Origin: Paenibacillus nasutitermitis
GTDB lineage: Bacteria > Bacillota > Bacilli > Paenibacillales > Paenibacillaceae
NCBI RefSeq assembly: GCF_014641075.1
Contig: NZ_BMHP01000008.1
Location: 1-64,000, forward strand
Length of the DNA stretch: 64,000 nt
Direction: 5' to 3'
Shown: piece by piece, positions 44,531 through 52,359 of the stretch
How the letters are laid out: each line of letters opens with the position of its first letter
Numbering within the stretch: the stretch's first letter is position 1
Notes under the pieces: model-generated
The model's input: the letters and a program-made list of their open reading frames with translations, nothing else
What the model was told of the DNA's origin: nothing
Databases searched by the model: none
Translations under genes and position numbers: made by a program

Positions 44531-44562
44531 TTATCCTCAAAGTTATCCACAAGTTATCAACA
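44531..44562 (+). promoter_or_regulatory. Cluster of three DnaA-box-like 9-mers
   Basis: TTATCCTCA (44531-44539), TTATCCACA (44543-44551) and TTATCAACA (44554-44562) lie head to tail within 32 bp. The middle one is the perfect consensus, the third matches TTATCnACA, and the first differs by one base. They lie just after the membrane protein gene and about 55 bp upstream of the CsbD promoter. Confidence 0.65.
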
Positions 44563-44615
44563 ATTGGTGAAACCGCTGGACTGCGGTCAGCAAGAGGCTC
44601 CTGCCCAGTGAAATG

Positions 44616-44640
44616 GTTTCATTTTCACTCACTCGGGTAA
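44616..44640 (+). promoter_or_regulatory. Sigma-B-like promoter of the CsbD gene
   Basis: Plus strand: GTTTCA (44616-44621), 13 bp, GGGTAA (44635-44640), one mismatch per box to the sigma-B consensus. CsbD is a known sigma-B target in Bacillus. Confidence 0.6.
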
Positions 44641-44691
44641 TATCGTTAAGCGCAGCAAGGAGCGCTATAAGCCGCAAAGGAGCGATGCACC

Positions 44692-44874
44692 ATGTCTGAT
44701 AAAGGTCTCAGCGATAAAATCAAAGGCAACGTGAATAAAGTCAAAGGCGAAGTCAAAGATCAGATCGGCAATGCAACGGACAATCATTCCCTTCAGGCTG
44801 AAGGCAAAGTCGATAAGGCAAAAGGTGCCGTTCAGGAGAAGATCGGGCAATCAAAGAATAAACTTTCCGATTAG
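44692..44874 (+). CDS. CsbD-like stress protein
   Basis: This 60-residue, very hydrophilic Lys/Asp-rich protein has the CsbD repeat pattern DKIKGNVNKVKGEVKDQIGN and EGKVDKAKGAVQEKIG. Family members are abundant under general stress, with unknown molecular role. ATG 44692 follows AAAGGAG. A sigma-B-like promoter precedes it and a strong terminator follows. Confidence 0.9.
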   Translation: MSDKGLSDKIKGNVNKVKGEVKDQIGNATDNHSLQAEGKVDKAKGAVQEKIGQSKNKLSD

Positions 44875-44904
44875 CGTTGAATGTGCATTTTCATAGAAGA
44901 CAAC

Positions 44905-44960
44905 AAAAGAAACCAGCGGTACGTCGCCTTCATTTTGCCGGCGGTGCTGGTTTCTTTTTT
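44905..44960 (+). terminator. CsbD gene terminator
   Basis: AAGAAACCAGC pairs with GCTGGTTTCTT, extended by an inner GCC/GGC stem, and followed by TTTTTTGC. Confidence 0.85.
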
Positions 44961-44984
44961 GCGATTCTATAAATAATATTAGAA

Positions 44985-45022
44985 AGAAGGATCAGCCGCC
45001 TGTGTGCGGTCGATCCTTTTTG
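44985..45022 (+). terminator. Second plus-strand terminator-like hairpin
   Basis: AAGGATC and GCCG pair with CGGT and GATCCTT around CCTGTGTG, followed by TTTTTG. It stands only 25 bp after the CsbD terminator with no gene between. The remaining bases to the riboswitch (45023-45285) show no gene. Confidence 0.6.
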
Positions 45023-45286
45023 TTGTATGATGAGGACATCATGCGGTCGGTTTATGTCGATAAAGCAGGAAAAAATGGAAAAATTCACTGAATCAGGCTG
45101 GACTTCAGTCATAGAATGGCGTCCAGAACCAACCGGCAACTGATGCCGGAAGTCCTTACCTCTTATTTTGCAATATGATTACGAGACGAGTTGTCAAAAA
45201 GTTTCACTCTAATAATTCTAATTTGTGAACAAATAGTGAACTTGGAAGGAGATTCGCTAAAAAAACAGAATTAGTATGCCAGCATG

Positions 45287-45440
45287 AAAAAATTGCCGAA
45301 TTCCCTTAAGTGGGAAGCGGGGGAACCATCTTGGGTGAATTGATCCCGACATTCGCTGCAACGAATGTCAGAGGGCATCATAGGGAGCCTTCAACCGAAC
45401 CCCACAGCTAACCTCGCAGGCACCGGAAGGGGTAACAATT
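45287..45440 (+). promoter_or_regulatory. Cyclic di-AMP riboswitch (ydaO/kimA type)
   Basis: The leader contains the conserved blocks of this class in order: TTGCCGAATTCCC, AGCGGGGGAACCA, TTGGGTGAATTGATCC, CAGAGGG, AGGGAGCCTTCAACCGAACC and CAGCTAACCTCGCAGGC. AAAAATTG and CAATTTTT at the ends can pair as P1. The ribosome site GGAAGGGG lies at the 3' edge, so ligand binding may limit translation or transcription. NlpC/P60 cell-wall hydrolases are a classic downstream gene. Confidence 0.93.
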
Positions 45441-45441
45441 T

Positions 45442-45939
45442 TTGAAAAAAGCTTCTGCACTCCTCATCGGTCTAGCATTGATGCTTTTATTCCAAGCTGG
45501 AAGCGCTCTTGCAGATTCCAAAATGGACGGAGTTATCAGTGATGTGATCGGCGTTCCCTACCTGACAGCAGGGACAACAACCAAAGGATTCGACTGCTCC
45601 GGATTTACGATGTACGTGTTCAAGAAACTCGGCGTCTCCATCCCGCACGCATCCTCCTCCCAGTCCAAGTTGGGTAAGAAAGTTGCCAAGGACGACTTAA
45701 TCGCTGGTGATCTCGTATTCTTTAATACGAACGGTCGAGGCATTTCGCACGTCGGCATTTATGTTGGAGATGGCAAGTTTGCTCATTCCTCCTCCAGCAA
45801 GGGCATTACCATTAGTGGCCTCAGTGACTCCTACTACATTAAACGCTATGTTACTGCTCGCCGAGTAATGAGCCCGGAAACATTTGAGAAATATGCTGAC
45901 GAACCGTCTGATGAAGTGGTTGACCAAGACGCTGCTTGA
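45442..45939 (+). CDS. NlpC/P60 family cell-wall hydrolase
   Basis: This 165-residue secreted protein has a signal peptide ending near ALADS (about residue 25). A single NlpC/P60 domain carries C52 (FDCSGF), H103 (ISHVGIY) and H115 (FAH) as catalytic residues. It should cut peptide stems of peptidoglycan. The start is TTG 45442 behind GGAAGGGG. The c-di-AMP riboswitch upstream ties its expression to turgor and potassium state. The C-terminus is a short acidic tail. Confidence 0.93.
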   Translation: MKKASALLIGLALMLLFQAGSALADSKMDGVISDVIGVPYLTAGTTTKGFDCSGFTMYVFKKLGVSIPHASSSQSKLGKKVAKDDLIAGDLVFFNTNGRGISHVGIYVGDGKFAHSSSSKGITISGLSDSYYIKRYVTARRVMSPETFEKYADEPSDEVVDQDAA

Positions 45940-45959
45940 TTAGTGGGGAGATCAAAAAA

Positions 45960-46026
45960 AAGCACTTATGCAACAGCCGCAGGTACTTGTCCGTATGGAC
46001 AAGCGTCTGCGGTTTTGCATTTTCAT
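45960..46026 (+). terminator. NlpC/P60 gene terminator
   Basis: GCCGCAG and CTTGTCC pair with GGACAAG and CTGCGG in a long stem with an outer TGCAA/TTGCA extension, ending in TTTT. Confidence 0.8.
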
Positions 46027-46055
46027 CGGGTGTATGAATAGGGAGTTAAACAGGG

Positions 46056-47447
46056 ATGTATTTATATATTCACCGCAAGGACCTGCGTTTAAACAAGCTG
46101 CCGGCATTTGATGCCACCAACCGGCGCGGCGGCCCCGGCATTCATCTATTGTTGTTCGACCCGCTGCTGATCGGAGGAGGGCGCCTGGACACTCACAGCG
46201 GTAAAACATTTCTACGTGGCGCAGCCCGCCTGCACAGCTCGTACCGGGAAGCCGGACAAACTCTCCATATGCTGTACGGCGAACCGGTCGAGGTTGTGCA
46301 AGCGCTGCTTGCCGCTCATCCTATTGCGGGGATAGCCATGCAGGCCGATTATACGCCATATGCCCGGCAGCGGGACGACCGGCTGCAGGCCACTGCCGAA
46401 GGCCTCGGCCGGGGATTTATAGCCTATAACGACGCGCCGCTTGTGGATCTGGCTGATTTCCAACATTTCACAGGCCGATCCGGGCCGTATAAGGTGTTTA
46501 CGCCCTTCCACCGCATGTGGGAGTCATACCTCCGCCAGTTCTATGTTCCGTCCAAGGACGTATCCCCTGCCCGTCTGGAAACGATCACGACGATCGACCC
46601 GGCAGCCGCCGCGCGCTTCTCCCTGCCTCCCGAACTGGCGGCGGCCTTGGAAGGCGCCGGTGCTGAAGAAGCCAGGGACAGGCGGGGACCATCCGGGAGA
46701 CTGGCTGACTTTATGGAGAAGCGGCTGGAGAATTACGCGCAAACGCGCGATGATTATGCGCTGGAAGATGGAACGAGCGGACTCGCCCGCTGGCTGAATA
46801 GCGGTGCTTTATCCGTGCGTGAAGTGTATGAAGCCGTGCATCACGCGGCGGATTCAGCCGCTTGGGTCCGCCAGTTGGCCTGGCGGGATTTCTATCTGTA
46901 TCAAGCGCGCTTTAACCCCGACTATTTCGCTTATGAACAGCAGTTTGACCTCTCTGCCTTGAGCGATGAACACTTTGCCGCCTGGGCGCAGGGAAAGACA
47001 GGCATTCCGATTATTGATGCAGCCATGACCCAGCTGCGGGAAACGGGCGGGCTGCCGAACCGACTGCGGATGATCACCGCGATGTTCCTGACCAAAAATC
47101 TACTCTGCCCCTTTACGAGCGGCGAGGACCATTTCCGCTCCATGCTGGCCGACTACGACAATACGCAGAACCGCGGCGGCTGGCTGTGGAGCTCCTCGCT
47201 TGGTTACGATGCGGCCCCTTATTTCCGGATCATGAACCCCGTTACCCAGTCGCAGCGATATGATCCTTCCGGCAGCTATATCCGGCGCTGGCTGCCGCAG
47301 CTTGCCCATCTTCAGGGCCGCGCCATTCATGAGCCGCAGCCCGATGCCATCGTGGACCTGAAGGCTTCAAGAGCGCGGGCTATCCGCGTATACAAAGAGA
47401 TTCTGGGAAATGCCCGCGAGCTGCAGGATCCGGATTCGTCCCCATGA
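46056..47447 (+). CDS. phr: Deoxyribodipyrimidine photolyase
   Basis: This 463-residue enzyme has full family length. The N-terminal antenna-chromophore domain begins YLYIHRKDLRLNKLPAF. The C-terminal FAD domain contains WRDFYLYQARF, LPNRLRMITAMFLTKNLL, WLWSSSLGYDAAPYFRIMNP and the end QSQRYDPSGSYIRRWLP. It repairs UV cyclobutane dimers with light. ATG 46056 follows GGGAG. It is a single gene between the NlpC hydrolase and the start of the sugar island. Confidence 0.95.
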   Translation: MYLYIHRKDLRLNKLPAFDATNRRGGPGIHLLLFDPLLIGGGRLDTHSGKTFLRGAARLHSSYREAGQTLHMLYGEPVEVVQALLAAHPIAGIAMQADYTPYARQRDDRLQATAEGLGRGFIAYNDAPLVDLADFQHFTGRSGPYKVFTPFHRMWESYLRQFYVPSKDVSPARLETITTIDPAAAARFSLPPELAAALEGAGAEEARDRRGPSGRLADFMEKRLENYAQTRDDYALEDGTSGLARWLNSGALSVREVYEAVHHAADSAAWVRQLAWRDFYLYQARFNPDYFAYEQQFDLSALSDEHFAAWAQGKTGIPIIDAAMTQLRETGGLPNRLRMITAMFLTKNLLCPFTSGEDHFRSMLADYDNTQNRGGWLWSSSLGYDAAPYFRIMNPVTQSQRYDPSGSYIRRWLPQLAHLQGRAIHEPQPDAIVDLKASRARAIRVYKEILGNARELQDPDSSP

Positions 47448-47465
47448 ATCGCCAAAGTCGCAAAG

Positions 47466-47500
47466 CAAAAACCGTCAGGGAAGTGTACCCTGACGGTCCT
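47466..47500. terminator. Palindrome/terminator at the left edge of the sugar operon
   Basis: CCGTCAGGG pairs with CCCTGACGG across AAGTGTA (47472-47496). On the minus strand TTTTTGC follows, so it can terminate the GH4 operon. It also lies between convergent genes. A near-identical copy lies at 55882-55905. Confidence 0.75.
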
Positions 47501-47548
47501 TTGGATGCATAATAACTTTTTCGGCCAAGCAATCGAAAAGCGCCTGAC

Positions 47549-48862
47549 TTATTTGAATTGGGGTAAATAGCCTGCGTGCTCCTTCAAGATGTCATCCAGC
47601 ACCTGTTTGGCTTTGTCGGCAGAACCGACAAGCGGATGAATCGTCAGCGCCTGCAGCGCCATGCCGTAATCGCCGTGAACGGCAGCCTCGACCGTCAATT
47701 CCTCATAAGCTTTGACAACCTGCAGCAGACCGCGGATTTGCGGGCCGATCGGGGTCCGCGGCTGCACCGGACGCGCACCGGACGCGTCGATGACCGCATT
47801 CATCTCGACGCAGGCGTCGTCCGGCAGACAGGGAATGGCACCATTGTTGCGGATATTGACGGTTTGAATGTCTTTGCGGTCATTATGGATCGACGTCATC
47901 AAACTGACGGCAACTTCAGAATAATAAGCCCCGCCGCGCTGCTCCAGCTGCGGCGGCTTAACGCTCAGCTGCGGGTCTTTATACAGCTCGAACAGCTCCG
48001 CCTCCACGCGCTTGACAACATCGGCACGGGTCGTGCCCTCCTTCAATTGCTCATTCTGATGTTCCAGCATTTGTTCGGTCAAATAGTAATACCGGTGATA
48101 GCTGCACGGGAGCGCGCCCAGCGAGTGCAGAAATTCGGAATCCCAGCCGAAGTCGGGGATGTTCTTCATCGTAAGGCCGCCCGCACCGGCCGCTTTGCTC
48201 AGAAGCGCTTGCGTTACGTCCGTGCCGTCGACCGCAACCCTCGTTGTCCAGTTCAGGTGGTTGATGCCTACTATCTCCACATCGACCCTGGATACCTCCA
48301 CCTCAAACAGCCCGGCGATTTGCATGCGGGTACCGATCGGCAAATTGCATAATCCGATCGTCTTCACCCCACCGTATTTCAGCACCGCTTCGGTAACAAT
48401 TCCCGCGGGGTTGGTGAAATTGAGCAGGAATGCGTCGGGAGAAAGCTCACGGATATCGCGGCAAATATCGAGAATAACCGGAATCGTGCGCAGCGCTTTG
48501 GCGAATCCCCCCGCACCGGTCGTCTCCTGACCGATCAGGCCGTAAGCCGCCGGGATACGTTCATCCAGCGCCCTGGCGTCAAGCAGTCCGACACGAAGCT
48601 GCGTCGACACGAAATCGGCGCCGCGCAGCGCTTCCCGGCGGTCCAGGGTCAGATGGACGTCGATCGGCAGTCCGGCTTTCGCAATCATCCGTTTGGCGAG
48701 CGCGCCGACGATCGCAAGCTTCCCGCTTCCCGCTTCGATATCGACCAGATACAGCTCTTTAATTGGAAGCTCATGATAATGCCGGATGAACCCTTCCACA
48801 AGCTCAGGCGTGTAGGAAGAACCGCCGCCGATAACAGCAACTTTCAACTCTTTTTTGGTCAA
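47549..48862 (-). CDS. GH4 family 6-phospho-glycosidase
   Basis: This 437-residue NAD- and metal-dependent glycosidase of the LicH/CelF group has Rossmann start KVAVIGGGSSYTPELVEGF, NFTNPAGIVTEAV, GLCNLPIG (metal Cys) and GINHLNW (metal His). It should hydrolyse 6-phospho-beta-glucosides, such as phosphorylated cellobiose-like sugars. The start is TTG 48862, 9 nt after GGAGG. It overlaps the kinase stop by 4 nt, so the two are coupled. It is the last gene of the operon. Confidence 0.9.
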   Translation of the reverse strand: MTKKELKVAVIGGGSSYTPELVEGFIRHYHELPIKELYLVDIEAGSGKLAIVGALAKRMIAKAGLPIDVHLTLDRREALRGADFVSTQLRVGLLDARALDERIPAAYGLIGQETTGAGGFAKALRTIPVILDICRDIRELSPDAFLLNFTNPAGIVTEAVLKYGGVKTIGLCNLPIGTRMQIAGLFEVEVSRVDVEIVGINHLNWTTRVAVDGTDVTQALLSKAAGAGGLTMKNIPDFGWDSEFLHSLGALPCSYHRYYYLTEQMLEHQNEQLKEGTTRADVVKRVEAELFELYKDPQLSVKPPQLEQRGGAYYSEVAVSLMTSIHNDRKDIQTVNIRNNGAIPCLPDDACVEMNAVIDASGARPVQPRTPIGPQIRGLLQVVKAYEELTVEAAVHGDYGMALQALTIHPLVGSADKAKQVLDDILKEHAGYLPQFK

Positions 48863-49851
48863 TTGTCGTAGCCTCCGTATCCAATGAATTTGTGCGCCAT
48901 TTCCGCGCTTACAGGCATGTTCATCCGATCCATGGCCAACATCACAGAACCGTACACCGGCTCCATCTCCGGTATATTCAACTCATACGACATATTTGCC
49001 CGCGTAAGCGTAGCTGAAAGCTCAGCCAGCAAATGCCTGTTCCGGCCTTTCTGCAAAACGCTTCCGATCAGCACCACCGGGACGGTCTGATCTTCCATGC
49101 CAAGCCGGCGAATGACGGAGATCGCGGATAACGCCAATTCGCGGCCCGTCTGGCGCAGCAGGCTGCTCGCCAGCTCATCTCCTTCGTCCGCCGTTTGATG
49201 GAGCACCAGCGTCAAGTCCCGGGAGACCTCATAGATATCCCGGTCCAAATAATCGTTCCACATCTCTTCCATCGACCGGTACCCCAAATAGTGCGGTACC
49301 GATTCGGTCAGCATCGACGGAATGTCGCGAAGCTCCCACGACCGGACAGCCGCCCGGAAGGTGCTCTCCGCCATATCGCTGCCACCCGCAGCATCGCCGT
49401 AGAGATAGCCGAACCCGCCGGTTTGCACCGTCGCCCCGCCGGCGTTCCTTCCCGCCGCATTGGTGCCCGTGCCACATACAAGAACGACGCCCGTATTGTC
49501 CGGACTTCCGATCCGCAGTCCTTCCATCGTGTCGCATACCAGATCCCACTGCCGGAATGGCAGCGTGGCCAGTGCAGGACGCAGAAGGCCGAAATCTTTA
49601 TCCCGATCCGCACCCGCCAATCCGAATTGTACAAAATCGATGTCCTCCGTTGTCAGTCCCGCCACCGCCAGAGCTTTGCCGATGGAGTCCTGTATATGAT
49701 GAAGCGCCGTTTGAAGCCCTACCGATTGATGATTGCCGGCTCCGGAAAGACCTACTCCGAGAAGCCGCCCCTCCTCATCCACCGCAACAGCATGCGTCTT
49801 GCTTCCGCCGCCGTCCACTCCGATAATCACCGCCATACCGCATTCACACAT
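48859..49851 (-). CDS. BadF/BadG-family sugar kinase (N-acetylglucosamine-kinase-like)
   Basis: This 330-residue protein has an ASKHA fold with phosphate-1 GVDGGGSKTHAVAV, GLAGADRDKD, GTGTNAAG and GGFGYLYGDAAGG. The family phosphorylates amino sugars or acts as an activator ATPase. Coupling to GH4 suggests that it phosphorylates the imported sugar or disaccharide to make the GH4 substrate. ATG 49851 (after AGGAAATGG) or 49836 is possible. Confidence 0.85.
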   Translation of the reverse strand: MCECGMAVIIGVDGGGSKTHAVAVDEEGRLLGVGLSGAGNHQSVGLQTALHHIQDSIGKALAVAGLTTEDIDFVQFGLAGADRDKDFGLLRPALATLPFRQWDLVCDTMEGLRIGSPDNTGVVLVCGTGTNAAGRNAGGATVQTGGFGYLYGDAAGGSDMAESTFRAAVRSWELRDIPSMLTESVPHYLGYRSMEEMWNDYLDRDIYEVSRDLTLVLHQTADEGDELASSLLRQTGRELALSAISVIRRLGMEDQTVPVVLIGSVLQKGRNRHLLAELSATLTRANMSYELNIPEMEPVYGSVMLAMDRMNMPVSAEMAHKFIGYGGYDN

Positions 49852-49894
49852 CCATTTCCTGTATCGTTCGTGCGCATAGCTCCGCCAGCGGTCT

Positions 49895-50593
49895 TCACTC
49901 GACCGATATGGCGAATACGCCGCTAATTTTCTTCATCTCCGCGATCATTTCATCCGGTTCCATCGATATGGGAACCACGACATGAAGCCGCACTTCCACA
50001 TGATCCGGCTCCTCCAGGGGAAACCTCTTTTCCAGCAGCGTCATCTTTTGGATCTTAATTGAGATGTCGTTCAGACGGGCGGTGAGACAGCCCAGAAAAT
50101 CTTCCCTGGCCGCAGCCTGAATGGTGAGCCGTCTGATTTTTTTACTGCGCAGAAAACGCCGTTCGATCTTGTTGAATGCCCACAAATTGACCAAAACAAG
50201 AGCAGTCCCGCTCACCGCCGCAAAATAAAAGCCTGCTCCGATAGACAGGCCGATCGCTGCAACTACCCATAATGAAGCTGCCGTCGTCAGACCTGTTATC
50301 GCTTTCCCCGTAAAAAGTATCGTACCTGCGCCAAGAAAGCCGATGCCGGTAATTACCGCCGTAGCCAGTCGCGCAGGATCGATCCGGACGTTCGTCTCGC
50401 CGACGAATTCCGAGAATCCGTAGATGGACAGCATCATTATCAGGGCTGAGCCGAGACAGACAAGAATATGCGTCCTGAACCCTGCCGGGTGATGATTATG
50501 CTCCCGTTCGAAACCGATGGCGCCTCCGAGCAGAACCGACAACAACAGACGCACCAGAATGAGGCCGTTGCCGATTACCCATGGGTTGTTCAT
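49895..50593 (-). CDS. MgtC/SapB family membrane protein
   Basis: This 232-residue protein begins with four to five membrane segments. The MgtC signature is GGAIGFEREHNHHPAGFRTH, with ITGIGFLGAG and GLTTAASLW. A C-terminal cytoplasmic ACT-like domain (about 155-232) follows. MgtC proteins act in magnesium and phosphate stress and on F-ATP synthase in pathogens; their role in Bacillota is poorly known. Its position inside a sugar operon is unusual. Confidence 0.9.
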   Translation of the reverse strand: MNNPWVIGNGLILVRLLLSVLLGGAIGFEREHNHHPAGFRTHILVCLGSALIMMLSIYGFSEFVGETNVRIDPARLATAVITGIGFLGAGTILFTGKAITGLTTAASLWVVAAIGLSIGAGFYFAAVSGTALVLVNLWAFNKIERRFLRSKKIRRLTIQAAAREDFLGCLTARLNDISIKIQKMTLLEKRFPLEEPDHVEVRLHVVVPISMEPDEMIAEMKKISGVFAISVE

Positions 50594-50646
50594 TGCATCT
50601 TTCCCCTCTCAAGCCTGCGCGGAAAATAACGCGCGCCGCTGCCCAA

Positions 50647-51444
50647 TCAGGCATCCAGGGGAAGCATCGTTCGCTTGCGTCCGCGGAAAATTGCCCACTC
50701 GCGGTAACCGATATCGAGCAGATGCTGTTTAATTGCTTCGAAATGCTCACCGACGCGTTCCGGTTCATGCGCATCCGAGCCGAACGTCACCTTGACGCCG
50801 TAATGAAGCGCGCGTTCCAGCAGCCAGCCGTCCGGCACCCAATTGTCGTCGGAAGAATTGATCTCCATGACAACGTCATGCCTGGCGATCGTCTGCAGGG
50901 TGAGATCCGCCGCTTCCGTCCGAAGCTCCGGGTATCCCGGGAAATAACGGTTCAGCGCATCGACGTGACCCAATATGTCATACAAGCCCGACTTTGCCGA
51001 TTGAGCCACATGATCGTAATAAAGATTTTTGAGATCCAATTTGCCTTGCACCGTCAGTTGTTCCCATTGCTTCTTATCGTAAAGTCCATTCCCGGCAAAT
51101 TCATGCACCGAGCCGATGACATAGTCGAACGGGTAAGAGGCAAGAATGTTCCGGTACAGATCCAGACAATCCGGAATAAAATCCGCTTCTATGCCGAGGA
51201 GCACCTCGATTCTGCCGGCAAATTCCGCCTTAAGCTCCAGCACTTCCCGCACATAAGCCGGAAACTCGCTCTTCGCCATACAGCCGGTCAGCGAGGGGCG
51301 GTCCTGCTCCTGGGCAAAAAACGGCGTATGATCCGAGATGCCGATCATATCCAGCCCGCTGTCCATAGCGGCAATAATATATTGTCTTATCGTGCCTGTT
51401 GCGTGACCGCAGCGTTCATGGTGCGTATGAAAATCGAATTTCAT
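50647..51444 (-). CDS. PHP-domain phosphatase (histidinol-phosphatase-like)
   Basis: This 265-residue single PHP domain has metal ligands in FDFHTHHERCGHA, SDHTPFF, GIEADF, GSVHEF, GHVD and GSDAHEPERVGEHF. It resembles HisK/HisJ-type histidinol phosphatases, but no his gene is nearby. In a sugar operon it more likely removes phosphate from a sugar phosphate. ATG 51444 follows GGAGG; 46 nt separate it from the permease gene. Confidence 0.85.
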   Translation of the reverse strand: MKFDFHTHHERCGHATGTIRQYIIAAMDSGLDMIGISDHTPFFAQEQDRPSLTGCMAKSEFPAYVREVLELKAEFAGRIEVLLGIEADFIPDCLDLYRNILASYPFDYVIGSVHEFAGNGLYDKKQWEQLTVQGKLDLKNLYYDHVAQSAKSGLYDILGHVDALNRYFPGYPELRTEAADLTLQTIARHDVVMEINSSDDNWVPDGWLLERALHYGVKVTFGSDAHEPERVGEHFEAIKQHLLDIGYREWAIFRGRKRTMLPLDA

Positions 51445-51490
51445 GAGATATCCTCCGTAATGAGTCTTATGCTCTGATTTAGGGCTGTCG

Positions 51491-52345
51491 CTATCCTTTC
51501 GATCCGGAAGTGACAATGCCTTGAATGAAGTATTTCTGCGCCAGGAAGAAGAGAATAAGCAGCGGCAGAACGGCGACGACCGAAGCGGCCATCAGCAGGT
51601 TCCAGGGCGTTGCGCCGTAGGCCGCAGTAAAATTGGCCAATCCCAGCGAAATCGGATATTTGCTGCCATTGTTCAAATAAATGAGCGGACCGAACAAGTC
51701 GTTCCATCTCGACATCATCTCCAGAACGGCCGCGGTCGCAAGCGCGGGCGCCGAGAGCGGGAGCAGGATCCGGTAATACATAACAAATCGGCTGCCTCCG
51801 TCGATTTTCACCGCCTCGTCCAGTTCTTTGGAGATGCCCATATAAAACTGGCGAAGCAAAAAGATGCAGAAGGCGCTGGCCGTGAATGCAGGTACGACGA
51901 GCGGCAAATACGAATCCGTCCAGTTCAGCTCATTAAACAGCAAATATTGCGGAATCAGCGTCACCTGTGAAGGAATCATCATCGTGCTGAGCACCAGCGC
52001 GAACAATACCGTGCTCCCGCGCGCCTGCAGGCGGGCGAAAGCAAAGGCCGCCAGCGATGAGGTCAATACGGTTGCTGCAACGGTTACAACCGTATACCAG
52101 GTCGAGTTCCACATGTAGTTTCCCATCGGGGCATCGATGAAGATTTGTTTGTAGTTGTGCCATTGGGCCGGCGACGGAATCCAGGTCATCGGTATTTTAT
52201 GAATCTCTCCCATCGATTTGAGCGAGGTCAAGATCATCCATATCAACGGGAACGAGAACAACAGAACGCCGGCATAGATCAGTGCATACAGCATGATTTT
52301 CGCAATTGGCCCCAGTTCGTTGTACGCGTATGTTTTTCGCTTCAT
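51491..52345 (-). CDS. Carbohydrate ABC transporter permease (MalG type)
   Basis: This 284-residue protein has six membrane segments. The EAA loop is ISKELDEAVKIDGGSRFVMY, and the C-terminus FIQGIVTSGSKG is typical of the MalG/UgpE group. It pairs with the permease gene 14 nt upstream. No ATPase gene is present in the operon. Confidence 0.93.
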   Translation of the reverse strand: MKRKTYAYNELGPIAKIMLYALIYAGVLLFSFPLIWMILTSLKSMGEIHKIPMTWIPSPAQWHNYKQIFIDAPMGNYMWNSTWYTVVTVAATVLTSSLAAFAFARLQARGSTVLFALVLSTMMIPSQVTLIPQYLLFNELNWTDSYLPLVVPAFTASAFCIFLLRQFYMGISKELDEAVKIDGGSRFVMYYRILLPLSAPALATAAVLEMMSRWNDLFGPLIYLNNGSKYPISLGLANFTAAYGATPWNLLMAASVVAVLPLLILFFLAQKYFIQGIVTSGSKG

Positions 52346-52359
52346 CGGCAGGGTTCCTC

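Noticed and set aside
44531..44562. Chromosomal origin of replication
   Set aside because: Only three DnaA-like boxes are present, with no adjoining dnaA or dnaN gene and no clear A+T-rich unwinding stretch. A secondary DnaA-box cluster is the safer reading.
50647..51444. Histidine biosynthesis gene
   Set aside because: The PHP domain fits histidinol phosphatase, but the gene is inside a sugar-transport operon and no other his genes are nearby.
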